From Comamonas sp. (lineage in GTDB: Bacteria; Pseudomonadota; Gammaproteobacteria; Burkholderiales; Burkholderiaceae_C), in contig JAJPEQ010000013.1 in the NCBI GenBank assembly GCA_021166775.1, positions 620,001 to 684,000 on the forward strand: a stretch of DNA of 64,000 bases, written 5' to 3'. Shown in pieces: positions 18,641 through 26,866 of the stretch. Both the position numbers and the translations under genes were made by a program. The notes under the pieces are model-generated. The model worked only from the letters and a program-made list of their open reading frames with translations. It was not told the origin of the DNA and made no database searches. Each line of letters opens with the position of its first letter. Position 1 is the first letter of the stretch.

Positions 18641-19864
18641 CTCGAAAACATGCTTAATGGCCTGAGCGAGATCGGCGCGCAAATCGTCCACATTCTCCAG
18701 GCCGATGGCCAAGCGCACCACGGTGCCCGGCTTCAGGTGCGGCGTGGCCCGCGTGCGCATGTCCGGCAAGCGGTAGGGCATCACCAGGCTCAGCGGCCCG
18801 CCCCAGCTGTAACCCAGGCGAAAGAGTCTGAGCGCATCGCAGAAGGCATCGACCTGTTCACTGGCGAAGCGCGTGTCGATCACCATGCTGAACAGCCCCG
18901 CTGCCGCGCCGTCGTGGCCATGACCGTGCTTGCACAGCGCCTGCCAGTGCTCGTGCCCCGGCGCGCCCGCCAGCGCCGGGTGCAGCACCTGCGCCACCGG
19001 ACCCTGGCCTGCGAGCCAGTGCGCGAGCTTGCGTGCGGCCGCATCCTGCGCGTGATAGCGCAGCGGCAGGCTGGGCAGCGCGCGCAGCACCGCCTCGAGG
19101 TCATTGGCGCCCACGCCCATGCCCAAATGCATGTGGCCGCGCTGGATGCGCTCGTGCAGCGCGGCCTCGCGCGTGGTGACGGCGCCCATGAGCACGTCGC
19201 CGCCGCCGCTGGGGTATTTGGTGAGCGCGTGCACGGACACATCCACACCCAAAGATCCATCGCGCAGCAGGTCAAATGGCGCGAACGCCAGACCCGCGCC
19301 CCAGGTGTTGTCCAGCGCCGTGATGACGCCCCGCTCGCGGCAGGCGCGCACCTGTCCGATGAGATCGGGAAACTCCATCGTGACCGAACCCGGCGCCTCC
19401 AGCCATACAAGACGCGTGGCGCCAGTGATCCGGCGACGCAGGTCCTCGACATCGAGCGGGTCGTACAGGCCGCAACGCACGCCATAGCGTTCAAGCATGC
19501 CCTTGGCCAGTGCCTTGTTGGGGCCGTAGACGTTGTCGGGCATCAGAACTTCGTCGCCCTGCGCCAGCAGCGACAGCGCCGTCACGCTGATCGCCGCCAG
19601 ACCGCTGGGCGCGAGCGTGCAATGGCGAGCGCCTTCAAGCGCCGCGATCCGCTCCTCCAGCAGGTAGCTCGTGGGCGTGCCATGCAGGCCATAGGTGTAG
19701 CCACTGCGGTCTTCCCAGTGGCGCGCGCGCATCGCGGCCACATTCGGAAAGAGTACGGTCGAGGCCTTGTGCACCGGCGGCTGCACGCCTTCAAACCCCT
19801 GGGGTGGCTGGTAGTCGTGGTGGATCAGCTCGGTGGCGACGTGCGGATGAAGGGTGTGCGTCAT
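18635..19864 (-). CDS. metC: Cystathionine beta-lyase (PLP, Cys/Met metabolism family)
   Basis: 409 residues. A fold-type I PLP enzyme with the internal-aldimine lysine in SVHALTKYPSGGGDVLMG, the phosphate-binding APSGLAA loop and the substrate loop around SGYTYGLHGTPT. The C-terminal LGYSWGGPLSLVMPY is characteristic of the beta-lyase subgroup rather than the gamma-synthases. It cleaves cystathionine to homocysteine, pyruvate and ammonia. MTHTLHPHVATELIHHDY at 19864 is chosen; a longer in-frame extension to 19990 overlaps the divergent SulP gene. A sulfate-permease gene and an O-acetylhomoserine sulfhydrylase gene lie nearby, suggesting loosely grouped sulfur metabolism. Confidence 0.87.
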   Translation of the reverse strand: MTHTLHPHVATELIHHDYQPPQGFEGVQPPVHKASTVLFPNVAAMRARHWEDRSGYTYGLHGTPTSYLLEERIAALEGARHCTLAPSGLAAISVTALSLLAQGDEVLMPDNVYGPNKALAKGMLERYGVRCGLYDPLDVEDLRRRITGATRLVWLEAPGSVTMEFPDLIGQVRACRERGVITALDNTWGAGLAFAPFDLLRDGSLGVDVSVHALTKYPSGGGDVLMGAVTTREAALHERIQRGHMHLGMGVGANDLEAVLRALPSLPLRYHAQDAAARKLAHWLAGQGPVAQVLHPALAGAPGHEHWQALCKHGHGHDGAAAGLFSMVIDTRFASEQVDAFCDALRLFRLGYSWGGPLSLVMPYRLPDMRTRATPHLKPGTVVRLAIGLENVDDLRADLAQAIKHVFEA

Positions 19865-19895
19865 GCCGCCATGGTAGCGCTGCGAAAATACCGCG

Positions 19896-21578
19896 ATGCC
19901 CTCACGCCCCGCCCTGACCACCTGGCTGCCCTTTCTGGGCTGGCCGCGCCCCGACCGCACACTGCTGCGCGGAGAATTCTGGGCCGGCATGACTGTGGGA
20001 CTGATGCTCGTGCCCCAAGGCGTGGCCTATGCGCAGCTTGCGGGCATGCCGCTGATCACTGGCATGTATGCCTCGCTCATCCCCATGCTGGTCGCTGTGC
20101 TCTGGGGTTCGTCGGTGCGCCTGGGCGTGGGGCCCACCGCGCTCACGAGCCTGCTCACCGGCACCTCGCTCGTCGGCCTGGCGCAACCAGGCAGCGCCCA
20201 TTGGGTGACGCTGGCCGTGTGGCTCGCCATTCTTTGCGGCCTGTTGCAGGCGCTGCTGGGCGTGGTGCGCTTCGGCTGGCTGCTCAGCCTCGTCACCTCG
20301 CCCGTGCTGAACGGCTTCACGCAGGCGGCGGCCCTGCTCATCGTGATCTCGCAACTGCCCGCGCTGCTGGGTTTGACGGCCTCGTGGCACGACGTTCTGG
20401 CCGCACCGTCCTGGCGGCTGCTGGACGGCCACGCTGCCGCCTTCGGGCTGGCAAGCCTGGCCCTGCTCTGGCTGGCCCAGCGCTGGCGACGCAATTTCCC
20501 CGCGGCCATCGTCGTCATCGCGATCACTGCCGCTGCAAGCTGGCTGCTGGGCTTCGCGGCGCACGGTGGCAAAGTGATTGGCACGCTGCCCCAAGGCCTG
20601 CCGCACCCGTTCCTGCCCGGATGGCTGAGCTGGGACGAGTTCGGCGCGCTCGTGATGCCGGTGATGGTGATCACGCTCGTGAGCTTTCTCGAAACCGCCT
20701 CGAGCGCCAAGGTCGATCACGCCCAAGGTGGCACGCGGTGGAATCAGAACCAGGATCTGATCGCCCATGGTCTTGCCAAGGTCAGCTCGGGCCTGTGCGG
20801 CGCATTTCCGACCAGCGCCTCGTTTTCGCGCTCGGCGCTGAACCTTTACGCCGGGGCACAAACCGGCTGGGCCACGCTGTTTGCGTTTGCCCTGGTGCTC
20901 GCCGCGCTGCTTTGGCTGGTGCCGTTGCTCTTTCATGTGCCGCAATCCGTGCTTGCCGCGGTCGTGATCGTGGCCATCAAGGGGCTGATCAAGCCCATGA
21001 GCATGCTGCGCGTGTGGCGCCTTTCGCGCGTGGAAAGCGTCACCGGCCTGCTCACCTTCGCCGTCACGCTGCTCAGTGCCCCGCGCATGTACTGGGGCGT
21101 GCTGATCGGCCTGCTCGTGAACCTGAGCCATTTTCTGTACCAGCGGCTGCATCCGCGCATCATCGAGGTCGGGCTGCACGCGGACGGCACTCTGCGTGAC
21201 CGCCAGCTGTGGCGCCTGCCGCCACTGGCGGGCGACGTGCTTGCGCTGCGCATGGACGCGGCGCTGGACTTCGCCTCTGCCACGGCGCTGGAAAAGCGGG
21301 TGAGCGACGAACTGGCCTCCCGCCCCGGCGTGCGCCATCTGTGCCTGTTCGCACAGCCCATCAACCGCATTGATGTGACTGGCGTGGAGGCCTTCGTGCG
21401 CCTGCAGTTGCTCATGCAAAGCCGCGGCGGCCTGTTTCACGTCAGCGGCCTCAAATTACCGGTGGAGAAGACGCTGCAAGCCGCGCAGGCGCTCAAGGCA
21501 AGCGGGCATCTGGTGGTGCACCGCACCGACGCACAGGCGATCAGCGCGCTGGCGAGCGCCGCCCATGCGGTGGCCTGA
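19896..21578 (+). CDS. SulP-family anion (sulfate) transporter with STAS domain
   Basis: 560 residues. About 11-12 membrane helices contain the SulP signature LMLVPQGVAYAQLAGMP and later GLCGAFPTSASFSRSALN. A cytoplasmic STAS domain occupies about residues 435-555 (LALRMDAALDFASATALEKR ... RIDVTGVEAF). Family members carry sulfate, bicarbonate or other anions; the neighbouring cystathionine lyase gene makes sulfate plausible, but bicarbonate or dicarboxylate cannot be excluded. The start ATG is 31 bases from the divergent metC start, so the two share a compact promoter region. Confidence 0.87.
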   Translation: MPSRPALTTWLPFLGWPRPDRTLLRGEFWAGMTVGLMLVPQGVAYAQLAGMPLITGMYASLIPMLVAVLWGSSVRLGVGPTALTSLLTGTSLVGLAQPGSAHWVTLAVWLAILCGLLQALLGVVRFGWLLSLVTSPVLNGFTQAAALLIVISQLPALLGLTASWHDVLAAPSWRLLDGHAAAFGLASLALLWLAQRWRRNFPAAIVVIAITAAASWLLGFAAHGGKVIGTLPQGLPHPFLPGWLSWDEFGALVMPVMVITLVSFLETASSAKVDHAQGGTRWNQNQDLIAHGLAKVSSGLCGAFPTSASFSRSALNLYAGAQTGWATLFAFALVLAALLWLVPLLFHVPQSVLAAVVIVAIKGLIKPMSMLRVWRLSRVESVTGLLTFAVTLLSAPRMYWGVLIGLLVNLSHFLYQRLHPRIIEVGLHADGTLRDRQLWRLPPLAGDVLALRMDAALDFASATALEKRVSDELASRPGVRHLCLFAQPINRIDVTGVEAFVRLQLLMQSRGGLFHVSGLKLPVEKTLQAAQALKASGHLVVHRTDAQAISALASAAHAVA

Positions 21579-21649
21579 GGCCGCAACGGCAAGCCACGCT
21601 GCTACACTGTCGGCGCTCTGTCCCATCACGCTGTGCTTCTGGCTTTTTC

Positions 21650-22396
21650 ATGGATCTCGACGACCTGCGCCTGACCACTGCTCACGCCCTGGTGGCCGAG
21701 GCATGGGGTGAACGCCTGCCGTCCGCGGACGGGCCATCGACGCCGTACCTGCAGGCGCTGATCGACGGGTTGTGCGAACTCTCGCTCAAGGACCCGCTCA
21801 CCGGGCTGCACAATCGGCGCTACTTCGACGCCGTGATCGAGAGCGAAATCGACCGCGTGGCGCGCACCGGCGAGGCCGCGCTGCTCCTCATGATCGACAT
21901 CGATCATTTCAAGCAGGTCAACGACACCCACGGCCACCTCGTGGGAGACGCCGTGCTGAAGGAAGTGGCACGGGCCATCCGTTCGTGCATGCGGCCCATG
22001 GACACCGTGGCACGCTACGGCGGCGAAGAGTTCGCCGTCATCCTGCCCGCCTGCCAGTTTTCCTTTGGCAACCGCGTGGCCGATCGCGTGCGCGAGGCCG
22101 TACAGGCGATACCGATCGAGACAATGTCAGAGCAAAGCCTGCAGGTCACGATCAGCATCGGCGGCGCCTACGCGATCCAGTGGATACGCAGCACCCCTTC
22201 GGTCTGGACCGAGCGCGCGGATGACCAGCTTTACCAGGCCAAGGCGGGTGGGCGCAACCGCACCTGTATCGACGAGCCACGCGACAGCACCGTGACCGCC
22301 GAAGAGAAAAACATGCTTTTGGCCCCGCTTTCTCTCTCGTCCGGCTGGGGCGACCTGATGCCCGGTCAGACCTTCTCCAATGGCAGCTCCCACTGA
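21650..22396 (+). CDS. Cytoplasmic diguanylate cyclase (GGDEF)
   Basis: 248 residues without membrane segments. A short N-terminal region leads to GGDEF at about residues 45-210, with DPLTGLHNRRYF, MIDIDHFKQVNDTHGH and ARYGGEEFAVILP; the RxxD site is RPMD. The last 35 residues are a non-conserved tail. It is likely co-expressed with the MinD/ParA-like ATPase gene that starts at or just after its stop. No sensory input domain is visible, so regulation may come through the adjacent ATPase or expression level. Confidence 0.87.
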   Translation: MDLDDLRLTTAHALVAEAWGERLPSADGPSTPYLQALIDGLCELSLKDPLTGLHNRRYFDAVIESEIDRVARTGEAALLLMIDIDHFKQVNDTHGHLVGDAVLKEVARAIRSCMRPMDTVARYGGEEFAVILPACQFSFGNRVADRVREAVQAIPIETMSEQSLQVTISIGGAYAIQWIRSTPSVWTERADDQLYQAKAGGRNRTCIDEPRDSTVTAEEKNMLLAPLSLSSGWGDLMPGQTFSNGSSH

Positions 22397-22406
22397 GACC
22401 CCTTCC

Positions 22407-23243
22407 ATGCCCGACGTGCTGCCAAGCCCTGCTGCCACCCGTGCCGAGCCAGCCCCCGTCAAGTCGGGTGGCGCGCGCATCGTTGCCATCACCAGCGGCA
22501 AGGGCGGCGTCGGCAAGACCTTCGTCTCGGCCAACCTCGCTGCCGCGCTGACCCGGCGCGGACTGCGCGTGCTCGTGCTGGATGCGGACCTGGGTCTGGC
22601 CAATCTGGATGTGGTGCTCAATCTCTACCCCAAGCTCACGCTGCACGATGTGTTCATGGGCAAGGCCCAGCTCGAAGACGTGGTGCAGCCGACGTCGGGC
22701 GGCTTTTCCGTGGTGCTCGCGGGCTCGGGCATGGTGGAGTACTCCCGTCTGACGCCCGAAGTGCGCGGCGAACTGATGCACGTGATCCAGACGCTCACGC
22801 CCAACTATGACGTGATGCTGCTCGACACCGGCGCCGGCATTTCGGACGTGGTGCTGTTTTCCATCTCGCTGGCCTCCGAGGTGCTGGTGGTGGCTACCCC
22901 GGAGCCCACGTCGCTCACCGACGCCTATGCCGCCATCAAGGTGCTCGCAGCGCAGCAGAACCGCACTCACATTCGCCTCGTCGTGAATCAGACTGTGCGC
23001 CCGGGCGACGGCCGGGCCATCACCGGGCAGCTGCAACAGGTGCTCAACCGCTTCGTGGCCACGAGCACGGGCCAGCCCCTGCGGCTCATTCACATGGGCG
23101 ATATTCCGGCGGATCCGAGCGTGCGCGACGCCGTGATGCGCCGTCAGCTGCTGCTGCAGCAAATGCCGGGCTGCCCTGCCGCGCTGGCGATTGCACAGCT
23201 GGCCGGAAAATTCCAGAGCACTCTGCTGACACCCGTAAGCTGA
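22407..23243 (+). CDS. MinD/ParA-family ATPase (FlhG/YlxH-like)
   Basis: About 278 residues. A deviant Walker A SGKGGVGKTFVSANLAAAL is followed by DADLGLANLDVVLNL (switch I) and LLDTGAGISDVVLFS, then VVATPEPTSLTDAYAAIK, typical of FlhG/MinD-like ATPases. The FlhG N-terminal DQAxxLR helix that activates FlhF is not apparent, and no flagellar genes are nearby. The start could also be ATG 22380, which would overlap the diguanylate cyclase gene by 17 bases; 22407 leaves a 10-base gap. A role in polar placement of c-di-GMP signalling is conceivable but unproven. Confidence 0.83.
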   Translation: MPDVLPSPAATRAEPAPVKSGGARIVAITSGKGGVGKTFVSANLAAALTRRGLRVLVLDADLGLANLDVVLNLYPKLTLHDVFMGKAQLEDVVQPTSGGFSVVLAGSGMVEYSRLTPEVRGELMHVIQTLTPNYDVMLLDTGAGISDVVLFSISLASEVLVVATPEPTSLTDAYAAIKVLAAQQNRTHIRLVVNQTVRPGDGRAITGQLQQVLNRFVATSTGQPLRLIHMGDIPADPSVRDAVMRRQLLLQQMPGCPAALAIAQLAGKFQSTLLTPVS

Positions 23244-23262
23244 AGCCGCGCCCTGCGCGCGC

Positions 23263-24177
23263 CTATTCCGTCAGCGTCCCCATGCTGGAGACGGTGAACC
23301 TGAGCACGGGCGCGCCCTCGTCGGCAAAGGGCACGCTCATCGCGATCTCGCCCACACCATGCAGCAGACAGCTTTCGCGACGCAGCTGCACGGGCGCAGT
23401 CCCGTCCGAGAAACGCACCCAGGTGCCAAAGCTGCTCAGATCCGTCAACACCGCGCTGCCCTGGCGCCAATCCACGCGCGCATGCATGCGCGAGATGCGC
23501 GGGTCGTCGACACGGACATGGCAGTTCGCACCGCGCCCGATGTAGAGCGCACCCGACGCCGCGGTGAAGGACAGGCGTGTGTCGTTCCAGTCGAACTGCA
23601 GCCTGCCGCGGGATGCCACCACGCCCAACGTGCCCATCTCGCTGGGCAGGCCGTCCTGCACGGTGAGCATCTCGGTGTTGTCATCCTCGCGCCATTCGAT
23701 CTGGTAGGCCACCACGGGCTCGGCCCTGCCGCGCACCTCCATGTGGCCCATGCGCACCAGGCCCACACCCTCGTGCGATACGCTCTGCACGGTGGCCTGC
23801 GTACTCAGAATTTCACCAGGACCCGCCAACTCGCACAGGCGCGCGGCCACATTGACGGCGTCGCCATAGGTGTCTCCCCCCACCTCGACCACGTCGCCGC
23901 TGCACAGCCCCACGCGCACCGCGAGGCGATGCGACTGCGGCAGTGTGCACATCGCCAGGTGCTGTTCGCGCATGAGCTGCACCACGGCCATGGCGGCGGT
24001 GGTGCTGTCGCCAAAGACGCCCAGCACCCCGTCGCCCAGTTTTTTGACAACCCGCCCACCGCCGTGCTTGATGGCCAAGCCCATTTGCCGCGTCAGCGCG
24101 GTCACCGCACGCGTGGCCTCCGCATTGCCCAATGCGTCATAGAGTGCGGTGCTGTCTGAGATGTCAGCAAACACCAC
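23263..24177 (-). CDS. Class III nucleotide cyclase with C-terminal FHA domain
   Basis: 304 residues as called. The N-terminal half is a class III cyclase: metal Asp in VFADISDSTALYDALG, VVKKLGDGVLGVFGD with Lys and the second Asp, and GDTYGDAVNVAARL with Asn/Arg; all catalytic residues appear present. Residues about 205-300 form an FHA domain (LYIGRGANCHVRVDDPRISRMHARVDW ... LTDLSSFGTWV) that binds phosphothreonine. GTG 24177 is the first standard start, but the frame stays open upstream to a CTG at 24207 preceded by a well-spaced AGGG; the catalytic domain begins so close to the GTG that an upstream non-ATG start is worth considering. It is convergent with the MinD-like gene. Confidence 0.85.
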   Translation of the reverse strand: MVFADISDSTALYDALGNAEATRAVTALTRQMGLAIKHGGGRVVKKLGDGVLGVFGDSTTAAMAVVQLMREQHLAMCTLPQSHRLAVRVGLCSGDVVEVGGDTYGDAVNVAARLCELAGPGEILSTQATVQSVSHEGVGLVRMGHMEVRGRAEPVVAYQIEWREDDNTEMLTVQDGLPSEMGTLGVVASRGRLQFDWNDTRLSFTAASGALYIGRGANCHVRVDDPRISRMHARVDWRQGSAVLTDLSSFGTWVRFSDGTAPVQLRRESCLLHGVGEIAMSVPFADEGAPVLRFTVSSMGTLTE

Positions 24178-24323
24178 GGTCCTGATCTGGCTGGTGCTTG
24201 TGGTCAGAGGGCGTTTCCCTGTAGGTTATTGGAATGTGGCAATGCGGGGCGATCCGTCACCACCTTATTCATTATGAATATAAATCGCGAAAAGCATCAT
24301 TGAGCATTGTCAATCCGATGTTT

Positions 24324-25334
24324 TCAGTGGACATGGCCCCACACCATCAAGGCATCCCTGCCCTGCACGGCCAGTGAAACCGGCCATCCCACCGGAAGCA
24401 CGACCTTGGTCGGCACATGACCAAATGGCAGCCCGGTGAGCACCGGCGCCTTGATCTGCGCGCGCAGCCAGTCCACCACGCTCTGCAGTTTATAGCCCTT
24501 GTCGTGCGCGGCCAGCCTGTACTGGGTGAACTGGCCCAGCACCACGGCTTTTTGCCGGGCGAGCACCCCGGCATACAGCAGCTGGGTGAGCATGCGCTCG
24601 ATGCGGTAAGGGTGCTCGCTGATGTCTTCGACGAACAGAATGCCGCCCTTGATCTGCGGGAAATACGGCGTGCCCAGCAGCGAGGTCAGCACGGCGAGGT
24701 TGCCGCCCCACAACGGCGCCGAGCGGATGAAAAGGTCCGGCACCGCCGGGCTGCCGTCGGCCCGGGGCTTTTCCTTGGTCAGGCGCCAGCCCGTGCCTTC
24801 GCCGTGGCCGGTGAGCAGATCATCGAAGCACGCGACCATGATGTCGTCGGGTTGCTCCTTGGGGCCCCAGTCGATTTCCACCGACGGGCCGGCCCAGGTG
24901 ACGCCCCCCGTGCGGGCCAGCACCGCGCTCTGGAAGGCCGTGAAATCACTCATGCCAATCCAGCGCATGCCACGCTCGATCGCCTTGGCAACCTTCCTGT
25001 ACTGGATGCCGGGCAGGATGCGTGTATAGCCGTAGGCCGCGCGCGAGATCATCGCCACGTCGGCGCCGCTGGCGGCGGCACGGTGAATGGCCGCGAGCCG
25101 GGTGGCATCGTCACCCGCGAATCGCGTATGCGCGGCCAGTGCGTCGGCATCGACTTCCACTTCGTGCCCCAGGGCCTTCAGGCGTGCAATGGCGCGCCTG
25201 AAGGCGGCCTTGTCGCGCACGGCGCTGGCGGGGGAATAAACGTAGATGTGTTTCGGGCCATGGTCGTGGCCGCAAGCGTGGTGGTGATCGGTAGCCAAAG
25301 TGTCTCGGCGGACTGTGGCGCCCGCCCGCTCCAT
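24324..25334 (-). CDS. S66-family LD-carboxypeptidase-like serine peptidase (LdcA/MccF type)
   Basis: 336 residues with the S66 layout. The nucleophile Ser lies in IGMSDFTAFQ, WGGNLAVLTSLLGTP follows, the acidic residue is in ILFVEDISEHPYRIERML, and the catalytic His is in LPFGHVPTKVVLPVG. Family enzymes trim murein tetrapeptides in the cytoplasm (LdcA, recycling) or detoxify peptide nucleotides (MccF). A His-rich segment (DHHHACGHDHGP, about residues 16-27) precedes the fold and could bind metal. It lies 9 bases downstream of the tadA fusion gene on the same strand and is probably co-transcribed. Confidence 0.85.
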   Translation of the reverse strand: MERAGATVRRDTLATDHHHACGHDHGPKHIYVYSPASAVRDKAAFRRAIARLKALGHEVEVDADALAAHTRFAGDDATRLAAIHRAAASGADVAMISRAAYGYTRILPGIQYRKVAKAIERGMRWIGMSDFTAFQSAVLARTGGVTWAGPSVEIDWGPKEQPDDIMVACFDDLLTGHGEGTGWRLTKEKPRADGSPAVPDLFIRSAPLWGGNLAVLTSLLGTPYFPQIKGGILFVEDISEHPYRIERMLTQLLYAGVLARQKAVVLGQFTQYRLAAHDKGYKLQSVVDWLRAQIKAPVLTGLPFGHVPTKVVLPVGWPVSLAVQGRDALMVWGHVH

Positions 25335-25343
25335 CGGGATGTA

Positions 25344-26510
25344 TCAGAGCGCAAAGTATTCCACAGCCCGCCGAGCCAGCAGGCGGGCGTCTTCGGGACC
25401 ATCGAACGTGAACGCCGTCGGCAGGCCCAAGGCCTGCACGGTGGTGAGCGAGGCTGCCTCCACAGCCCGCTCCGTCTCTTCATGGGCCTGCCGGCGCGCC
25501 AGGGCGCGCTGCCCTGCACGGTGACCGGCGTCGGGGTATGGCGCATCCGCCGCCTGCGGAGTCAGCACGGGCTCCGGCACGACCTGTGTGCCCACGCACA
25601 GGGGCTGCAGCCGCGTTGCCCAGGCACGCGCCCATTCGCTGCCCGGCACCACCAGAACCACGCGCTCCATGCCCAGTCGCCGCAGCAGTTGAGCCAGCGC
25701 CCCGGCCTGCCCCTGCAGGCTGTACGCCGCCTCCTTCTTCAGCTTGTCGCTGCGGCCAAAGCCAATCAGGTCGGGCACGATCACCCGCTGGCCCAGCTCG
25801 GCCAGCGCCGCGGCCAGGTGCCGCCACTCAAGGCTCCAACCACGCGGGCCATGCACAAGCAGCCAGCCGGTGGGTGCGCCAGGCGATCCCCAGTCCTCGT
25901 AGTGCAGACGCAGGCCATCGAGGGCAGGCAGATCACGGACGTAGCGAGCGTGCTCGGCGCCGTCCAAAGCGGCGAAACACGCTTCAGGCGTGCGCAGCGC
26001 ATCCTCTCGCAACGGCTCGGCCCGGGCGCGCCGCTCCGAGCGGCGATCCGCGAAAAACTCCTGCAGCAATACGGAACAATCGTGCGCCAGCACGCCACCG
26101 CACACCTGCGTCTGGTGGTTCAGGCGCTTGTCACCAAAAACGTCGAGCACGGAGCCGCCCGCGCCCGTCTTGGGGTCCACGGCGCCGAAGACCACGCGGG
26201 CCAGGCGCGCATGCAGCATGGCGCCCGCGCACATCAGGCAGGGTTCGAGCGTGACGTACAGCGTGCAGCCATCGAGCCGGTAATTGCCCAGCACCCGCGC
26301 CGCGTCGCGCAAGGCCCTGATTTCGGCATGCGCCGTGGGGTCATGCCCGGCGACCGGGGCATTCCAGCCAGTGGCGAGCCATTCGTCATCCCGCACCACC
26401 ACGGCACCCACGGGGACCTCGCCTTGCGCCGCAGCCACGCGCGCGCCCTGCAGCGCGAGCCGCATCCAGTGCTCGTCACGTGCGCAGGGTTGCGGCTCAC
26501 TGGGCTTCAT
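25344..26510 (-). CDS. tadA: tRNA adenosine(34) deaminase TadA fused to a degenerate alpha/beta-hydrolase domain
   Basis: 388 residues, more than twice the usual TadA length. Residues 1-165 are a complete TadA: HAE zinc/proton-shuttle motif in DPTAHAEIRALRDAA and PCLMC in VTLEPCLMCAGAML; this deaminates A34 of tRNA-Arg to inosine. After a linker (about 165-195), residues 200-385 resemble an alpha/beta hydrolase of the haloalkane-dehalogenase type (LHYEDWGSP, WLLVHGPRGWSLEW, VIVPDLIGFGRSDK). The nucleophile elbow, normally GxSxG or VQDWG, reads VVPGSEWA, so the hydrolase half is probably inactive. The start at MKPSEPQPCARD is chosen; it overlaps a small membrane-protein gene by 14 bases. Confidence 0.88.
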   Translation of the reverse strand: MKPSEPQPCARDEHWMRLALQGARVAAAQGEVPVGAVVVRDDEWLATGWNAPVAGHDPTAHAEIRALRDAARVLGNYRLDGCTLYVTLEPCLMCAGAMLHARLARVVFGAVDPKTGAGGSVLDVFGDKRLNHQTQVCGGVLAHDCSVLLQEFFADRRSERRARAEPLREDALRTPEACFAALDGAEHARYVRDLPALDGLRLHYEDWGSPGAPTGWLLVHGPRGWSLEWRHLAAALAELGQRVIVPDLIGFGRSDKLKKEAAYSLQGQAGALAQLLRRLGMERVVLVVPGSEWARAWATRLQPLCVGTQVVPEPVLTPQAADAPYPDAGHRAGQRALARRQAHEETERAVEAASLTTVQALGLPTAFTFDGPEDARLLARRAVEYFAL

Positions 26511-26733
26511 CGGGCATGGGGCGCGGCTGTGTGAGTGTTTGCACCTGCTGCTTGACCTGTTGCTCGATCTGTCGACCTTGCACGGGCACCGTGGCGGCCT
26601 TGCCGTCTGCTGGCGCATTTTGCTGCACGGGAACAGGCAACGCCTGCTGCGTACCGGCCAGCTGCTTTCTGACCATCACCGCCATGATGACCAGCACTAC
26701 GAGCAAGCCCACAAGTCCCCAACCGAAACGCAT
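26497..26733 (-). CDS. Small single-pass membrane protein, function unknown
   Basis: 78 residues. MRFGWGLVGLLVVLVIMAVMV gives one N-terminal transmembrane helix, followed by a Gln/Pro/Val-rich soluble tail (about residues 28-78). AGGAG lies 6-10 bases before the ATG at 26733, a good ribosome site. It overlaps the start of tadA by 14 bases and so is likely the first cistron of a tadA-peptidase operon. I do not recognise a family. Confidence 0.7.
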   Translation of the reverse strand: MRFGWGLVGLLVVLVIMAVMVRKQLAGTQQALPVPVQQNAPADGKAATVPVQGRQIEQQVKQQVQTLTQPRPMPDEAQ

Positions 26734-26866
26734 CACGATCTCCTGCACAGTGGCTGGCGATGGTAGGTCATGACGGTCTCCGCCATAAGCACATAGCCAA
26801 ACCATCGTTCGATTTTTGCACCGGCGCACCGACAATGGAGACTTTTCATGCTTCGAGGCCACACCC

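Noticed and set aside
24308-24313. TTGACA on the minus strand as a -35 box for the FHA-cyclase
   Set aside because: The only good -10-like hexamer (TATATT) is about 25 bases downstream, too far for a standard sigma-70 promoter.
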